DNA from: Lacibacter luteus
GTDB taxonomy: Bacteria > Bacteroidota > Bacteroidia > Chitinophagales > Chitinophagaceae
Assembly (NCBI RefSeq): GCF_004118265.1
Contig: NZ_SDHW01000009.1
Coordinates: 1-64,000, forward strand
Direction: 5' to 3'
Length of the DNA: 64,000 bases
Shown here one piece after another: positions 23,162 through 31,134 of this stretch. Position 1 is the stretch's first letter. The number at the start of each line of letters is the position of its first letter. The notes below the pieces were generated by a model, which was not told where the DNA came from, ran no database searches, and was given only the letters and a program-made list of their open reading frames with translations. Position numbers and translations under genes: made by a program.

Positions 23162-24261
23162 AACGTATTGACTTTACCAAATTAGGTGGCTTGCATACCT
23201 ACCAGGATACTTTGGAATTTATGCAGGACAGTTACCGCAACTCACTTGCTTCACTGGCTGCATTACTTGGTGACAAGTTTGTGGTGAGCGGTTGTATTGA
23301 TAATGGAGTGAACGTAACTGACGGATGGATATGTGTGAGTGGTGAATTGATACCATTTACAGGCGGTGCATTAGCAGCAACAGTTGTTGTTAGCGAAGCG
23401 GTGGGACAAGAGGGTTTTGAAGATGCCTCGTTAAAAGATGTTTACTATACTAAAACAGCCACGCTGGGTATTGGTGGTTTTCCATACGCAGATTTAAAGC
23501 GGCTTCCATTTGGCTTAACAAGCCTTAAGGACTTTACTGCGCAGGTAAAAAACATTTTCGATAGCATTCTTCAGTTTGAAGCTGAAGTAATACTTAGCGG
23601 TTGTGAAGTAACTGATGTTGATGTGGTGCCCGGAGAGTTAGCTATAGGTGCAGGTCTTGTATTGTTCAATGGTTCGCTACTGGTTTCTGAAACTTATAAC
23701 GGTGTATACCCTGCATACTTGAAAGATGATGGTGCATGGGTTACTGCTGAGCCAGTCGCAGGGTTATTTATCAAGTTTGATCCATACACCTCTCAACGAT
23801 ATGTTAATGTTCTTGACCGGGCAATGACACCGGCAGGCCGCATTGTAATGATGGAAACCTTAAACGACAGGTTTGTTGCAGAAGTTGGTCGTTGGGAAAT
23901 GAAAGGGTATGAATTGGTATCAGCATTACAAAATAGGGTTCCCGTTGGTTTATGGTACGATGGCATTCCTGTTGCTAACGTGAGCGATGCTTTAAACAGT
24001 ATTGAAGGAAGCCAATATGGCGAAAGAACAAATACTCTTTTACAGCAACAGTTGCCTGATGTAAAATTAAAAATTGAAAAGGCTGGCGGCGGATATTATG
24101 TAAATGATACTGCTGGCGGTGGTGCAAATGTGAGTTTAAAAGGTGATAATGATAACTCCTTAGCCAGTGGATATATGGAAACAGAAAGCCTTGGCGATGG
24201 CGACCCACATAATAACATGCAACCATCAACCGTGGTGGTGTATGCTAAAAGAGTAGCGTAA
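23158..24261 (+). CDS. Tail fibre or collar-type protein
   Basis: A 367-residue protein overlapping the preceding gene by four bases. The N-terminal half has SGCIDNGVNVTDGWICVSGE, and a similar unit recurs about residue 145 (SGCEVTDVDVVPGELAIGAG), so the protein contains an internal duplication. The C-terminal part ends with GDGDPHNNMQPSTVVVYAKR, the PHNNMQP motif of phage tail-collar fibre tips. It probably recognises the host surface or attaches fibres. Function by analogy with tail-collar proteins. Confidence 0.65.
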   Translation: MKRIDFTKLGGLHTYQDTLEFMQDSYRNSLASLAALLGDKFVVSGCIDNGVNVTDGWICVSGELIPFTGGALAATVVVSEAVGQEGFEDASLKDVYYTKTATLGIGGFPYADLKRLPFGLTSLKDFTAQVKNIFDSILQFEAEVILSGCEVTDVDVVPGELAIGAGLVLFNGSLLVSETYNGVYPAYLKDDGAWVTAEPVAGLFIKFDPYTSQRYVNVLDRAMTPAGRIVMMETLNDRFVAEVGRWEMKGYELVSALQNRVPVGLWYDGIPVANVSDALNSIEGSQYGERTNTLLQQQLPDVKLKIEKAGGGYYVNDTAGGGANVSLKGDNDNSLASGYMETESLGDGDPHNNMQPSTVVVYAKRVA

Positions 24262-24686
24262 TGGCAATCAGAAGTGTATCAATATTAAAAAGCTGGTTTG
24301 TAACAGGTGTAAAACCGTTACAAAGTCAATTTTGGGATTGGCTTGATTCATTTCGTCATAGAGATGAGAAGATTGCGTTTTCTGATCTTACTCCTTCGTT
24401 ACAAAATGACATAAACAGCGTCAGCGGCTTTCCTATAACACTCAATCCAGGAGCGGCCAGCTGGACGGCACCGGTTGATATGGTGATTGAATTTATACGT
24501 GTGTACGATCCTGCAACCATCACATTTAAAATGGGCACAACCGTTGGCGGTGGCGAAGTGTGGAACGGTGAAGAAATTACAGCTGCTAACCGGTTACTGC
24601 TGCAGTTGATTGATGTAACTGCAGGCACCACTTATTATTTCACAGGCATAACAGCTTCAACAGTCATTAAAATTTTCAAGCGATAA
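24261..24686 (+). CDS. Tail fibre-associated protein
   Basis: A 141-residue protein whose ATG overlaps the preceding stop. The N-terminus (MAIRSVSILKSWFVTGVKPL and QFWDWLDSFRHRDEKI) resembles baseplate-anchoring segments found in front of fibre domains in Bacteroidota phages. The rest is strand-rich (PVDMVIEFIRVYDPATITFK, TTYYFTGITASTVIKIFK), like a compact beta-sandwich. It may link the fibre tip to the baseplate. No confident family. Confidence 0.5.
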   Translation: MAIRSVSILKSWFVTGVKPLQSQFWDWLDSFRHRDEKIAFSDLTPSLQNDINSVSGFPITLNPGAASWTAPVDMVIEFIRVYDPATITFKMGTTVGGGEVWNGEEITAANRLLLQLIDVTAGTTYYFTGITASTVIKIFKR

Positions 24687-26068
24687 TGAAACGGATATTT
24701 GTTTTACTGCTTTTTTCTGCAGCTGCCTTTACAGCAGAAGCACAAACAATTAAAGCAACAACGGTTACTGCAGATTACCTGTTTGCAAATGAACGGTTTT
24801 ACCTGCCTGAAAGAGATACAACCTGGACACCCAGCCGAAACGGTGCAATAACACAACGGCCAGCTAATGGTATTATTTACCAGTATTTTAATGTACTTAC
24901 AGGCCCTAAATGGACACCCGTTATTGGTGGCGGTGGTGCTGGTGCAGTAAGCAGCGTTTTTGGCCGTATGGGTGCGGTAACAGCTTTAGAAGCTGATTAT
25001 AGTGCGTTTTATCCTGTTTTAAGCGGCACTTACAACAACCCATCGTGGATAAACCAGCTGGCATGGAGTAAGATAATCGGTGCGCCATCCACATTAGGTG
25101 GTTATGGAATTACCGATGCTGTACCCAGTTCCCGAACTATAACAATCAACGGTGTTGAATTTGATATGAGCGCAAATAGAAGTTGGACAGTTAGCGGTGG
25201 CGAAGTAAACACAGCCTCTAACCTTAGCGGCACAGGCGTTGGTATTTTTAAAGACAAAAGTGGTGTTGATTTGCGTTTCAAACGATTTAAAGCAGGTGGT
25301 ACAATTACCATTACAGATAACGGAGATAGCATAACGATTGCCAACCCTGCAACGCTATCTGCTGGCCCTGCACCTATGCCCCGTGCAGGTGTTGAAATTA
25401 TTGATGAATTTATGGGAGGTATCAATACAGGCATATCAAACAATTCATATTACCCACGTTCTATTTTTCAAGCATCTTATAATGGTACTGGGGCATATTC
25501 GGCTAATGTATCTGGATTTTCAGAAAGTGATATTGGAATTGTAAGGCTTACAACAGGAACTACAACATTTGGCGGTTCTGTATATTACACAAACTATTCA
25601 GATGTTTTACTCGGCACAGACACAGTTATGTATGAATACCGTTATCGTGTTGAAGACTTAAGCGATGGAACAAATACATTTTACTGTATTGCAGGCCCTT
25701 CCGGCTCTTCGGTATCTGGTATCAATTACAACGACCAGATAAAATTTTACTACACTCCATCAGGCGCATATACAGGTAGTGCAGCATCGGGGAATTGGCA
25801 ATGCGCCACTGCAAACGGAGGTTCACGTACATGGACGACTACAAGCGTAACGGTAGCTGCTGATACATGGTATCGTTTAACGATTAAAGCCACATCTAAC
25901 AGAGCAATATTTTACATAGATGGAGTTGAAGTAGCGAACCACACAACTAATATTCCTACAGGGTGGCTTGGGCAAGATAACCGTATAACAAAAACAGCAG
26001 GAACAACAGAGCGTTTTTTGTATTGGGATTATTTCTGGTTTAGAAAAATTTTCGCAACTCAAAAATAA
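24686..26068 (+). CDS. Tail fibre with signal peptide and LamG-like end
   Basis: A 460-residue protein with a Sec-type signal peptide (MKRIFVLLLFSAAAFTAEAQ). Next come shaft motifs common in phage tail fibres: VSSVFGRMGAVTALEADYSA (about residues 88-107) and a W-x-x-I-x-x-x-P-x-x-L-x-x-YGITDA unit (about 127-149). The C-terminal 220 residues look like a LamG/concanavalin-type fold (TWYRLTIKATSNRAIFYIDG). A signal peptide on a fibre is unusual. The protein may be secreted, tethered to the envelope, or the leader may remain uncleaved. Confidence 0.7.
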   Translation: MKRIFVLLLFSAAAFTAEAQTIKATTVTADYLFANERFYLPERDTTWTPSRNGAITQRPANGIIYQYFNVLTGPKWTPVIGGGGAGAVSSVFGRMGAVTALEADYSAFYPVLSGTYNNPSWINQLAWSKIIGAPSTLGGYGITDAVPSSRTITINGVEFDMSANRSWTVSGGEVNTASNLSGTGVGIFKDKSGVDLRFKRFKAGGTITITDNGDSITIANPATLSAGPAPMPRAGVEIIDEFMGGINTGISNNSYYPRSIFQASYNGTGAYSANVSGFSESDIGIVRLTTGTTTFGGSVYYTNYSDVLLGTDTVMYEYRYRVEDLSDGTNTFYCIAGPSGSSVSGINYNDQIKFYYTPSGAYTGSAASGNWQCATANGGSRTWTTTSVTVAADTWYRLTIKATSNRAIFYIDGVEVANHTTNIPTGWLGQDNRITKTAGTTERFLYWDYFWFRKIFATQK

Positions 26069-26072
26069 TGGT

Positions 26073-26456
26073 ATGATAAAGTACGCAGTGATAAATAAAA
26101 ACAGTCGTGTTGAGTTTACAAATCAGCAGGAAGCAATTTCTTATCAAAAAAGTAACGGTGGAACGATTGAACAGTTCGAGGAAGCAGAACAGCCACCTGT
26201 TGTAATTATTCCTGAAAAAGTACCGTTGTGGTGTTTGCGAACAGTATTGCGTTCGTTGGGGTTGCTTCAAACGGTTAAAGATACCATTGCGGCCATGCCT
26301 GAAAGTAATTTGAAGATAGCAGCAGAAGAAGGTTTGGAATACAGCAACACTGTTTTACGGAATAGCCCAACAACGCTGTTTATTCAATCTGTTTTGCAGT
26401 TAACAGATGCACAGGTGGACGAAATATTTATCAATGCAGATAAAGTTGAAGCATAG
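26073..26456 (+). CDS. Fibre-associated phage protein, chaperone-like
   Basis: A 127-residue protein just after the fibre gene. The N-terminal 45 residues are strand-like (IKYAVINKNSRVEFTNQQEA); from residue 50 a helical domain (VPLWCLRTVLRSLGLLQTVK, LQLTDAQVDEIFINADKVEA) resembles the common C-terminal unit of phage fibre accessory proteins, where a tryptophan-bearing helix and the IDELF-like ending recur. It could be a fibre assembly chaperone. Similarity is impressionistic. Confidence 0.5.
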   Translation: MIKYAVINKNSRVEFTNQQEAISYQKSNGGTIEQFEEAEQPPVVIIPEKVPLWCLRTVLRSLGLLQTVKDTIAAMPESNLKIAAEEGLEYSNTVLRNSPTTLFIQSVLQLTDAQVDEIFINADKVEA

Positions 26457-26478
26457 TGACAGATAAAAAATATACGCA

Positions 26479-26664
26479 ATGGAAATACGAATGATACACA
26501 AGGCAATTACCTATGCGCTGGATTTTATAAGCGGCACTACTTTCATCGGTGCAATTTTTACCGGCCATACAGCATTAGCCATATTGGGTGGGCTGGCATC
26601 AGTAGCGGCGTTGATCAACCACATCGATCAGATTTATAAACGAAACAAAAAAGGAGAAAATTAA
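26479..26664 (+). CDS. Small membrane protein, holin candidate
   Basis: A 61-residue protein with one or two hydrophobic stretches (ALDFISGTTFIGAIFTGHTA and ALAILGGLASVAALINHI) and a basic C-terminus (YKRNKKGEN). The size and topology fit a class II or III holin. It starts the cluster of membrane genes that follows the fibre genes, where lysis proteins are usually found. Two bases separate it from the next gene. No holin family is recognised, so this rests on topology and position. Confidence 0.5.
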   Translation: MEIRMIHKAITYALDFISGTTFIGAIFTGHTALAILGGLASVAALINHIDQIYKRNKKGEN

Positions 26665-26665
26665 T

Positions 26666-26908
26666 ATGTGGGATAAACTTAACCGACAAAAATTTATGCA
26701 CCTCGCAGCAGGTGCAGTGCTCATCTTACTTATTATACAAATCATCCTCAACAGCATTGCTATTTACTATTTAAGCAATATGCTTGGGGTAGATGCTTTT
26801 GAGCGCATTAATATTAAGATGCTGGACATTGTTAAGGATACAGTAATGATTGTACTACTGTACTTCTTTGGCCGTAACCAAAAGAACGATACCGAAAACA
26901 AAGACTAA
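26666..26908 (+). CDS. Two-span membrane protein, holin candidate
   Basis: An 80-residue protein with two clear spans (LAAGAVLILLIIQIILNSIA and DIVKDTVMIVLLYFFG), a basic N-terminus and a charged C-terminal tail. This is a class II holin layout. It has a Shine-Dalgarno-like AAGGAG upstream, unusual in this phylum, and may be strongly translated. Its end overlaps the u-spanin-like gene. Together with 26479 it may form a holin/antiholin pair. Confidence 0.55.
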   Translation: MWDKLNRQKFMHLAAGAVLILLIIQIILNSIAIYYLSNMLGVDAFERINIKMLDIVKDTVMIVLLYFFGRNQKNDTENKD

Positions 26909-27651
26909 TGAAACTACTGACTGCCTTTTTACTCCTTGCCATGCTATGCAGCTGCGGCACTTTGCGCAAACTTAAAAGCAACTTTAAGTATAGTTATAAA
27001 AGTGATTCTGTTGCAGTACAGACGCAAACTGTTGACAGCACCGGCACAACTGTAAGTAAAACCGATGAACAAAGCGGCATTGATGTACAGGTTGAATTTG
27101 AACCAGGTAGTAAGGACACAGCTGTTACTATTGAGATTGTTACTTATCCGGTAACCGCTGATGATTATATACCTCAAACTATACAGGTAAAAACAAGCAG
27201 TAAGCCGAAAGGCATTAAGTACAAGCAGCAGCAAAAAAAGCAAACTGAACAACAACAAACGAGTGCTGTAAAAACCAATACAGACAGCAAGGTTGCTGTA
27301 AGTGAAGTTGCTAAAGCAAAAGAAGTTGATTTAGTTAAAAAGCGTGTGGTAGTATCGTGGTGGTGGTATTTGTTTCTGTTGCTGGCATTGCTACTTGTAC
27401 TGTACCGTTACCGAAAACCAATACTTGCATTCATCAAATCAAAAATTATAATTATGAAGAAGTTCTTTTTAGTAGCCATTACAGGGCTGTTCTTATTCGG
27501 CTGTGGTGTAGCACCCGATAAAACCAATACAAAAGTTGAGGAACGGCAATCGCTCATGCGGCCTGATAATCCGCTGGATTGGGAGCATGTATATGTTGAC
27601 AGTGTGGGCAAATATGCTGTGTTGAAACAGGTGAATGGTAAAGGCACGTAG
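26908..27651 (+). CDS. Unimolecular-spanin-like lipoprotein with C-terminal span
   Basis: A 247-residue frame. It opens with a lipoprotein signal peptide (MKLLTAFLLLAMLCSCG, Cys16), then a periplasmic region of about 130 residues rich in Thr, Lys and Gln (KQQQKKQTEQQQTSAVKTN), then one transmembrane segment (about residues 148-168, VVSWWWYLFLLLALLLVL) with a basic end. An N-terminal outer-membrane lipid anchor plus a C-terminal inner-membrane span is the signature of unimolecular spanins such as phage T1 gp11. From residue 183 the frame continues into a second lipoprotein (see 27454). Confidence 0.65.
   Translation: MKLLTAFLLLAMLCSCGTLRKLKSNFKYSYKSDSVAVQTQTVDSTGTTVSKTDEQSGIDVQVEFEPGSKDTAVTIEIVTYPVTADDYIPQTIQVKTSSKPKGIKYKQQQKKQTEQQQTSAVKTNTDSKVAVSEVAKAKEVDLVKKRVVVSWWWYLFLLLALLLVLYRYRKPILAFIKSKIIIMKKFFLVAITGLFLFGCGVAPDKTNTKVEERQSLMRPDNPLDWEHVYVDSVGKYAVLKQVNGKGT
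27454..27651 (+). CDS. Nested or fused second lipoprotein
   Basis: Within the 26908 frame the codon ATG at 27454 opens a complete lipoprotein: signal MKKFFLVAITGLFLFGCG with Cys17, then a short mature part (PDKTNTKVEERQSLMRPDNP, then VYVDSVGKYAVLKQ) of 65 residues in total, ending at TAG 27649-27651. The in-frame methionine, a new signal peptide and a new lipobox argue for internal initiation, but no stop separates it from the upstream gene, so a fusion is also made. The TAG is followed by an open stretch in the same frame to the next gene. Confidence 0.5.
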   Translation: MKKFFLVAITGLFLFGCGVAPDKTNTKVEERQSLMRPDNPLDWEHVYVDSVGKYAVLKQVNGKGT

Positions 27652-27714
27652 GTACAGATCGATACAACTTTTAAGGTGCAGAAGAAAATTGCTAAAAGTA
27701 CTTTTTGGATTCAA

Positions 27715-28077
27715 ATGAGTTCAAGGCATGTAAAGCAGTTTATGCAGTTTATCGATTACTTTCCTAAGCAGGCTTTACCCGGCATTGTGCTTATTGTTGT
27801 TTTCCTTTCAATGACGATTTACACCTTATACAAAAACGGCTGGCACATCAGTGGGTTGAGCTTTGGTGCTGCATGCGCTTTTGTATTTACCCTCGGTTGG
27901 TTTATTTGGATGATACAACATACCCCTGCTGATTTAAGTGATAACAACCGAAAGCAGCTGAGCCGTGCTGAGTATGAATATTGGATGAAGAAAGACCCCA
28001 CCTTCGACACATACTGGCTGGAGAAATGGGAGCGCAACGAGCTAACAGGTATTACTAATCCAAATGCTAAGAAATGA
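27715..28077 (+). CDS. Two-span membrane protein of the lysis region
   Basis: A 120-residue protein from the ATG at 27715. Residues about 17-40 and 45-68 are hydrophobic (ALPGIVLIVVFLSMTIYTLY, FGAACAFVFTLGWFIWM), followed by a charged helical tail (RAEYEYWMKKDPTFDTYWLE). A GTG at 27676 in the same frame is an alternative start. This frame is continuous with the lipoprotein frame before it apart from a single amber codon at 27649. Function unknown; it ends four bases into the next gene. Confidence 0.5.
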   Translation: MSSRHVKQFMQFIDYFPKQALPGIVLIVVFLSMTIYTLYKNGWHISGLSFGAACAFVFTLGWFIWMIQHTPADLSDNNRKQLSRAEYEYWMKKDPTFDTYWLEKWERNELTGITNPNAKK

Positions 28078-28406
28078 TTATCCTCTCTCTCTTGTTTTTT
28101 GCAATAGCAGCAGCATGCAGTGCTGTAATGGACAGGGTTGAAAACGAACCTGCTTTTTACAAATCTGTTTTCCGCTATAACGATGCGAAATACTGGCTGA
28201 AAACAGAAAGCTGGAAGCATGCGAAGCGGTTCTTCGGTTGGAAAGCTGATGCGTGGCATATTGCAAAAAGTGTGATGGTGATCTTTTGTGCATTGACTGC
28301 ACTAACCTATGTGCCGGTTGTTGGATGGTTTGCTGACTTATGTATTTATGGCCTTGTTTGGAATATTACGTTTAACCTTATGTATAACAGGCTGTTTAAA
28401 CAATAA
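28074..28406 (+). CDS. Prophage membrane protein, unknown
   Basis: A 110-residue protein starting MIILSLLFFAIAAACSAVMD, with a hydrophobic N-terminus and a second hydrophobic pair (AKSVMVIFCALTALTYVPVV, WFADLCIYGLVWNITFNLMY). Between them is a basic, tryptophan-rich loop. It overlaps the preceding gene by four bases. It is the last intact gene of the rightward block. I cannot assign a function; a lysis or superinfection role is possible from position alone. Confidence 0.5.
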   Translation: MIILSLLFFAIAAACSAVMDRVENEPAFYKSVFRYNDAKYWLKTESWKHAKRFFGWKADAWHIAKSVMVIFCALTALTYVPVVGWFADLCIYGLVWNITFNLMYNRLFKQ

Positions 28407-28432
28407 TTTTTCTCATGCAGTTGGTTTTGGTT

Positions 28433-28495
28433 GGCCTGCTGTATCTACAGCGGGCCGTTTATTTGGGAGTACAGGCAAGTAACACTCAAATAAAC
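28433..28495. repeat. Two adjacent inverted repeats before the dam remnant
   Basis: GGCCTGCTGTA (28433-28443) pairs with TACAGCGGGCC (28446-28456, one G-T wobble) as a tight hairpin followed by a T-rich stretch. It is immediately followed by GTTTATTTG (28457-28465) and its complement CAAATAAAC (28487-28495), just before the start at 28500. The first may end the late operon; the second could be an operator or leader stem for the methylase gene. Confidence 0.5.
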
Positions 28496-28499
28496 AAGT

Positions 28500-29008
28500 A
28501 TGAAAATTCAGTTAAAGACCCCGATCACCTATTATGGTGGCAAGCAAAAATTATGTAGTAAAATTCTTTCAATTATTCCTCCTCATCTTCTTTACTGTGA
28601 ATCGTTTGTTGACGGTGGTGCTGTTTTCTTTGGAAAAGAGCCGAGCGATTCGGAAGTGTTGAACGACACGAATAAAGAACTGATCAACTTCTACCAGGTT
28701 GTTAAGAATAAGTTTGTTGACTTGGAGACGATGATCCGTGTCACGCTTCATAGTAGAAGGCTGCATGCCGATGCATCAGTAGTTTATAACAATCCTCATT
28801 TGTTTGATGAAGTAAAACGGGCATGGGCTTGGTGGGTACTGGCTACTCAAAGCTTCAGCAGTATTATCGATGGCTCTTGGGGCTACGATAAAAAGAGCAA
28901 CACTACCAGTAAGAAGGTAAGCTCAACAACCGGGCTGCTTACGAAAAGATTATTGCGGCTATTGAGCGATATTTGAAGCCGATTTTTGCACAAAACCCCG
29001 ACTTTTGA
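28500..29008 (+). pseudogene. Truncated Dam-type adenine methyltransferase
   Basis: The frame from 28500 reads as the first half of a D12-class (Dam) methyltransferase: TPITYYGGKQKLCSKIL at the start, ESFVDGGAVFFGK (AdoMet-binding motif) and SEVLNDTNKELINFYQVVK. The catalytic DPPY motif and the rest are missing. After about 28916 the sense frame switches: the original frame stops at 28976, while the -1 frame encodes KLNNRAAYEKIIAAIERYLK and ends at 29008. It looks like a deletion or frameshift remnant at the prophage's right edge. Confidence 0.65.
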
Positions 29009-29121
29009 AAAGTGTTAAAATATATACGCTACGTTTTTTTAATTTATACGGGGCGTTTTTGCGCCTTTATGAGTATAACAGACAGTAGTGGTAATAAAAG
29101 CTTTCGCATAATAGTTGTTAT

Positions 29122-29265
29122 TTAAAGTTGAATGATTGCAGTTTGTTGAATGTTTCGGTTAATTTTTGCCACATGCATATCCGTAAAAATGATGAGCAGC
29201 AGAATAAGCACAAGTACAAGCAACAGGAGGATAATAAGGTCTGTGTATTTTTTAATGATGGGCAT
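29122..29265 (-). CDS. 47-aa membrane microprotein
   Basis: A 47-residue frame in the gap between the prophage remnant and the TPR regulator. It has a basic N-terminus (MPIIKKYTD), one long leucine/isoleucine span (LIILLLLVLVLILLLIIF) and a polar tail. The span is convincing but the low complexity means a chance frame is possible. Three CCTGTCA repeats lie 66-94 bases upstream. The remaining part of this gap shows an intrinsic-terminator-like GGGGCG/CGCC stem near 29058 and nothing else I can name. Confidence 0.35.
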   Translation of the reverse strand: MPIIKKYTDLIILLLLVLVLILLLIIFTDMHVAKINRNIQQTAIIQL

Positions 29266-29330
29266 GCAGCATGTTTCATCTAAACTACTTCCGGGGAGAG
29301 GTGGATTGCAATTTTTTGGGCTGGCAAATG

Positions 29331-29359
29331 CCTGTCAGGTACCTGTCAAAAACCTGTCA
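29331..29359. repeat. Three CCTGTCA repeats in helical phase
   Basis: CCTGTCA occurs at 29331, 29342 and 29353, an exact 11-bp spacing, about one helical turn. Such phased repeats are typical of regulator binding sites. They lie between the microprotein start (29265) and the TPR regulator's end (29455). They may instead be part of the prophage's right-end transposase sites. Confidence 0.4.
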
Positions 29360-29374
29360 ATGAATAGAAAATGG

Positions 29375-29445
29375 AAAATCGAAAGTTGAAAGTGGGAAGT
29401 AAAAGTTGTAAGCGGCTTTATTTTCGATTTTTAACTTTCAACTTT
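29375..29445. repeat. Intergenic inverted repeat
   Basis: AAAGTTGAAAG (29382-29392) is complementary to CTTTCAACTTT (29435-29445) and AAAATCGAAA (29375-29384) to TTTCGATTTT (29422-29431). It belongs to the AT-rich palindromic intergenic repeats scattered in this window. Confidence 0.5.
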
Positions 29446-29454
29446 TCACTTGCA

Positions 29455-31134
29455 TCAAATGCCTGCAATGATCGTTTCTAACTCCACCGTTGTTCCTGTG
29501 CCAAATCGCTGACGAAGACGGTGGCGGGTTTTGTGTACACTATCCAAACCAATGCCCTGCATGGCAGCGATCTGTTTGGTGTTGAGTTGAATTTTCAGGA
29601 GTGCAGCCATCCGTTGCTCAGCTTCGGTAATGCCGGGGGCTTTCTCCCGAAGCAGTTTAAAAAAGGAAGGATATGTTTTTTCAAACAGCGATTTAAAGTT
29701 TTGCCAGTCAGCTTCAGTGAGGATCATCTGCCGGCTGAGTTCTCCTATGGTTTGTGCATCGTGTTGCTTATGCTGCTGATGTTCGATACTTGCCTGCAGT
29801 TCTTCAATACGACTGTTCTTGTTAATGATCTCGTGTTTGAACAATTCCAGTTCTTTGGCCGCCTGCAGTTGTTGTTGCTCTGCTTTTTTTCTTCTGCTGT
29901 TGAGCCACCAAATGGCAATGGCAGCAATGAGCACAAGCAAGGCAATGCCGATATTCCGTTTATTGACGGCATTGCTTTTTTCCTCCGTCATTCTTTTTAA
30001 TGCCAGTTGTTCTTTTTCATATTCCGCTTTTACAAACACATAACGGTTGTTGCTTGCTTCACGTGCAAGACTCACACTATCGTTATAAGTACGGATGAGT
30101 TTTAAATACGGATAAGCTTTTTCCGGTTGCCCCATTGTTTCATAACAGGCAGCTAATGCTTCATACACACGGTTGAGCAGTTCTTTATTTTTTCCATTGT
30201 TCAGCTCGGCACTTTTCAGCAATGCAGCAATAGCTGTTTGATGATCGTTTTCCTGCATCGCAATTTTACCCTTCATTTCATAAGCGATCAACAGATCATC
30301 GGGCTCTTTACTTGCTTTTGCAATTTCAAACAAACGGGCATCAACCATCTTTGCACTATCCAGCATTCCCAATGCAACAAATGATGGCAGCCGGTTTTTG
30401 TAAGCGATCTCCTGCCACACCGGTTTGTTTATTTCGATGCAATAGTTCTGCAGCTTTTCAAAGTAATAAATAGCCGAATCATGTTTCTGCAACTTACGAT
30501 ACGCCAGCCCCAGGTTGTTATAGGTGTACATAAAACGGAAAGGCTTCACCAATGTATCGGCCAGCTTCAATCCTGTACGCAAATGATCAATCGCATCCTG
30601 CGGATAACCGGCCACCAGCAATGCCTCACCCACCCACAAATAAAAAATACTGACTGCTGCAAAATTTTCTACACCAAGATAGTCATGCAGTCGAAGTGAA
30701 GTGATGGCATATTGCACAGCCAGTTCATACTTGTTCATGGAGTTGAGCATTTCACTGTACCATCGGCCAAACTCTGCCTGCAGGTAAGGATCTTCCATTT
30801 CAACTGCCTCATTAAGGCATACTTTCATTTGTGCAGCATACAATGAATCGCCTTCTTTCAAATGATAGAAAAACAATTTTGCCTTTACACTCCTGCCCAG
30901 CAACTGTAACCGTTTGTTTCCTTTGGCACAGGCTGCTTCAATTTCTGTAGCGGCTTTGATCTTTGATGTGGAATCTATCTTGGTAATATCGTAGTAAACG
31001 CTATAGTGTTTTGCTACCTGTTGTTTGCTTTCATCTTTTAAACGGTTTACCCACTCATCTATCGGAAGTTTTTTTTGTGCAGCAGCACACAGGGTAATGA
31101 GCAGACATGCAGATATAAGCTGAGCGACTTTCAT
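29455..31134 (-). CDS. TPR transmembrane regulator with C-terminal HTH
   Basis: A 559-residue protein with a signal peptide (MKVAQLISACLLITLCAAAQ), several TPR-like repeats between about 60 and 370 (for example AYRKLQKHDSAIYYFEKLQN), one transmembrane segment (RNIGIALLVLIAAIAIWWLN near residue 395), a coiled coil and a C-terminal LuxR-like HTH (LKIQLNTKQIAAMQGIGLDS, then HKTRHRLRQRFG). This architecture is common in Bacteroidota, where periplasmic TPRs sense a signal and the cytoplasmic part acts on DNA or partners. The target is unknown. Confidence 0.8.
   Translation of the reverse strand: MKVAQLISACLLITLCAAAQKKLPIDEWVNRLKDESKQQVAKHYSVYYDITKIDSTSKIKAATEIEAACAKGNKRLQLLGRSVKAKLFFYHLKEGDSLYAAQMKVCLNEAVEMEDPYLQAEFGRWYSEMLNSMNKYELAVQYAITSLRLHDYLGVENFAAVSIFYLWVGEALLVAGYPQDAIDHLRTGLKLADTLVKPFRFMYTYNNLGLAYRKLQKHDSAIYYFEKLQNYCIEINKPVWQEIAYKNRLPSFVALGMLDSAKMVDARLFEIAKASKEPDDLLIAYEMKGKIAMQENDHQTAIAALLKSAELNNGKNKELLNRVYEALAACYETMGQPEKAYPYLKLIRTYNDSVSLAREASNNRYVFVKAEYEKEQLALKRMTEEKSNAVNKRNIGIALLVLIAAIAIWWLNSRRKKAEQQQLQAAKELELFKHEIINKNSRIEELQASIEHQQHKQHDAQTIGELSRQMILTEADWQNFKSLFEKTYPSFFKLLREKAPGITEAEQRMAALLKIQLNTKQIAAMQGIGLDSVHKTRHRLRQRFGTGTTVELETIIAGI

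Noticed and set aside
27649-27651. TAG recoding (amber read as an amino acid) across the prophage
   Set aside because: Other prophage genes end in TAG directly overlapped by starts of following genes (for example 22668-22670), so TAG is used as a stop here; read-through at this one site remains open.
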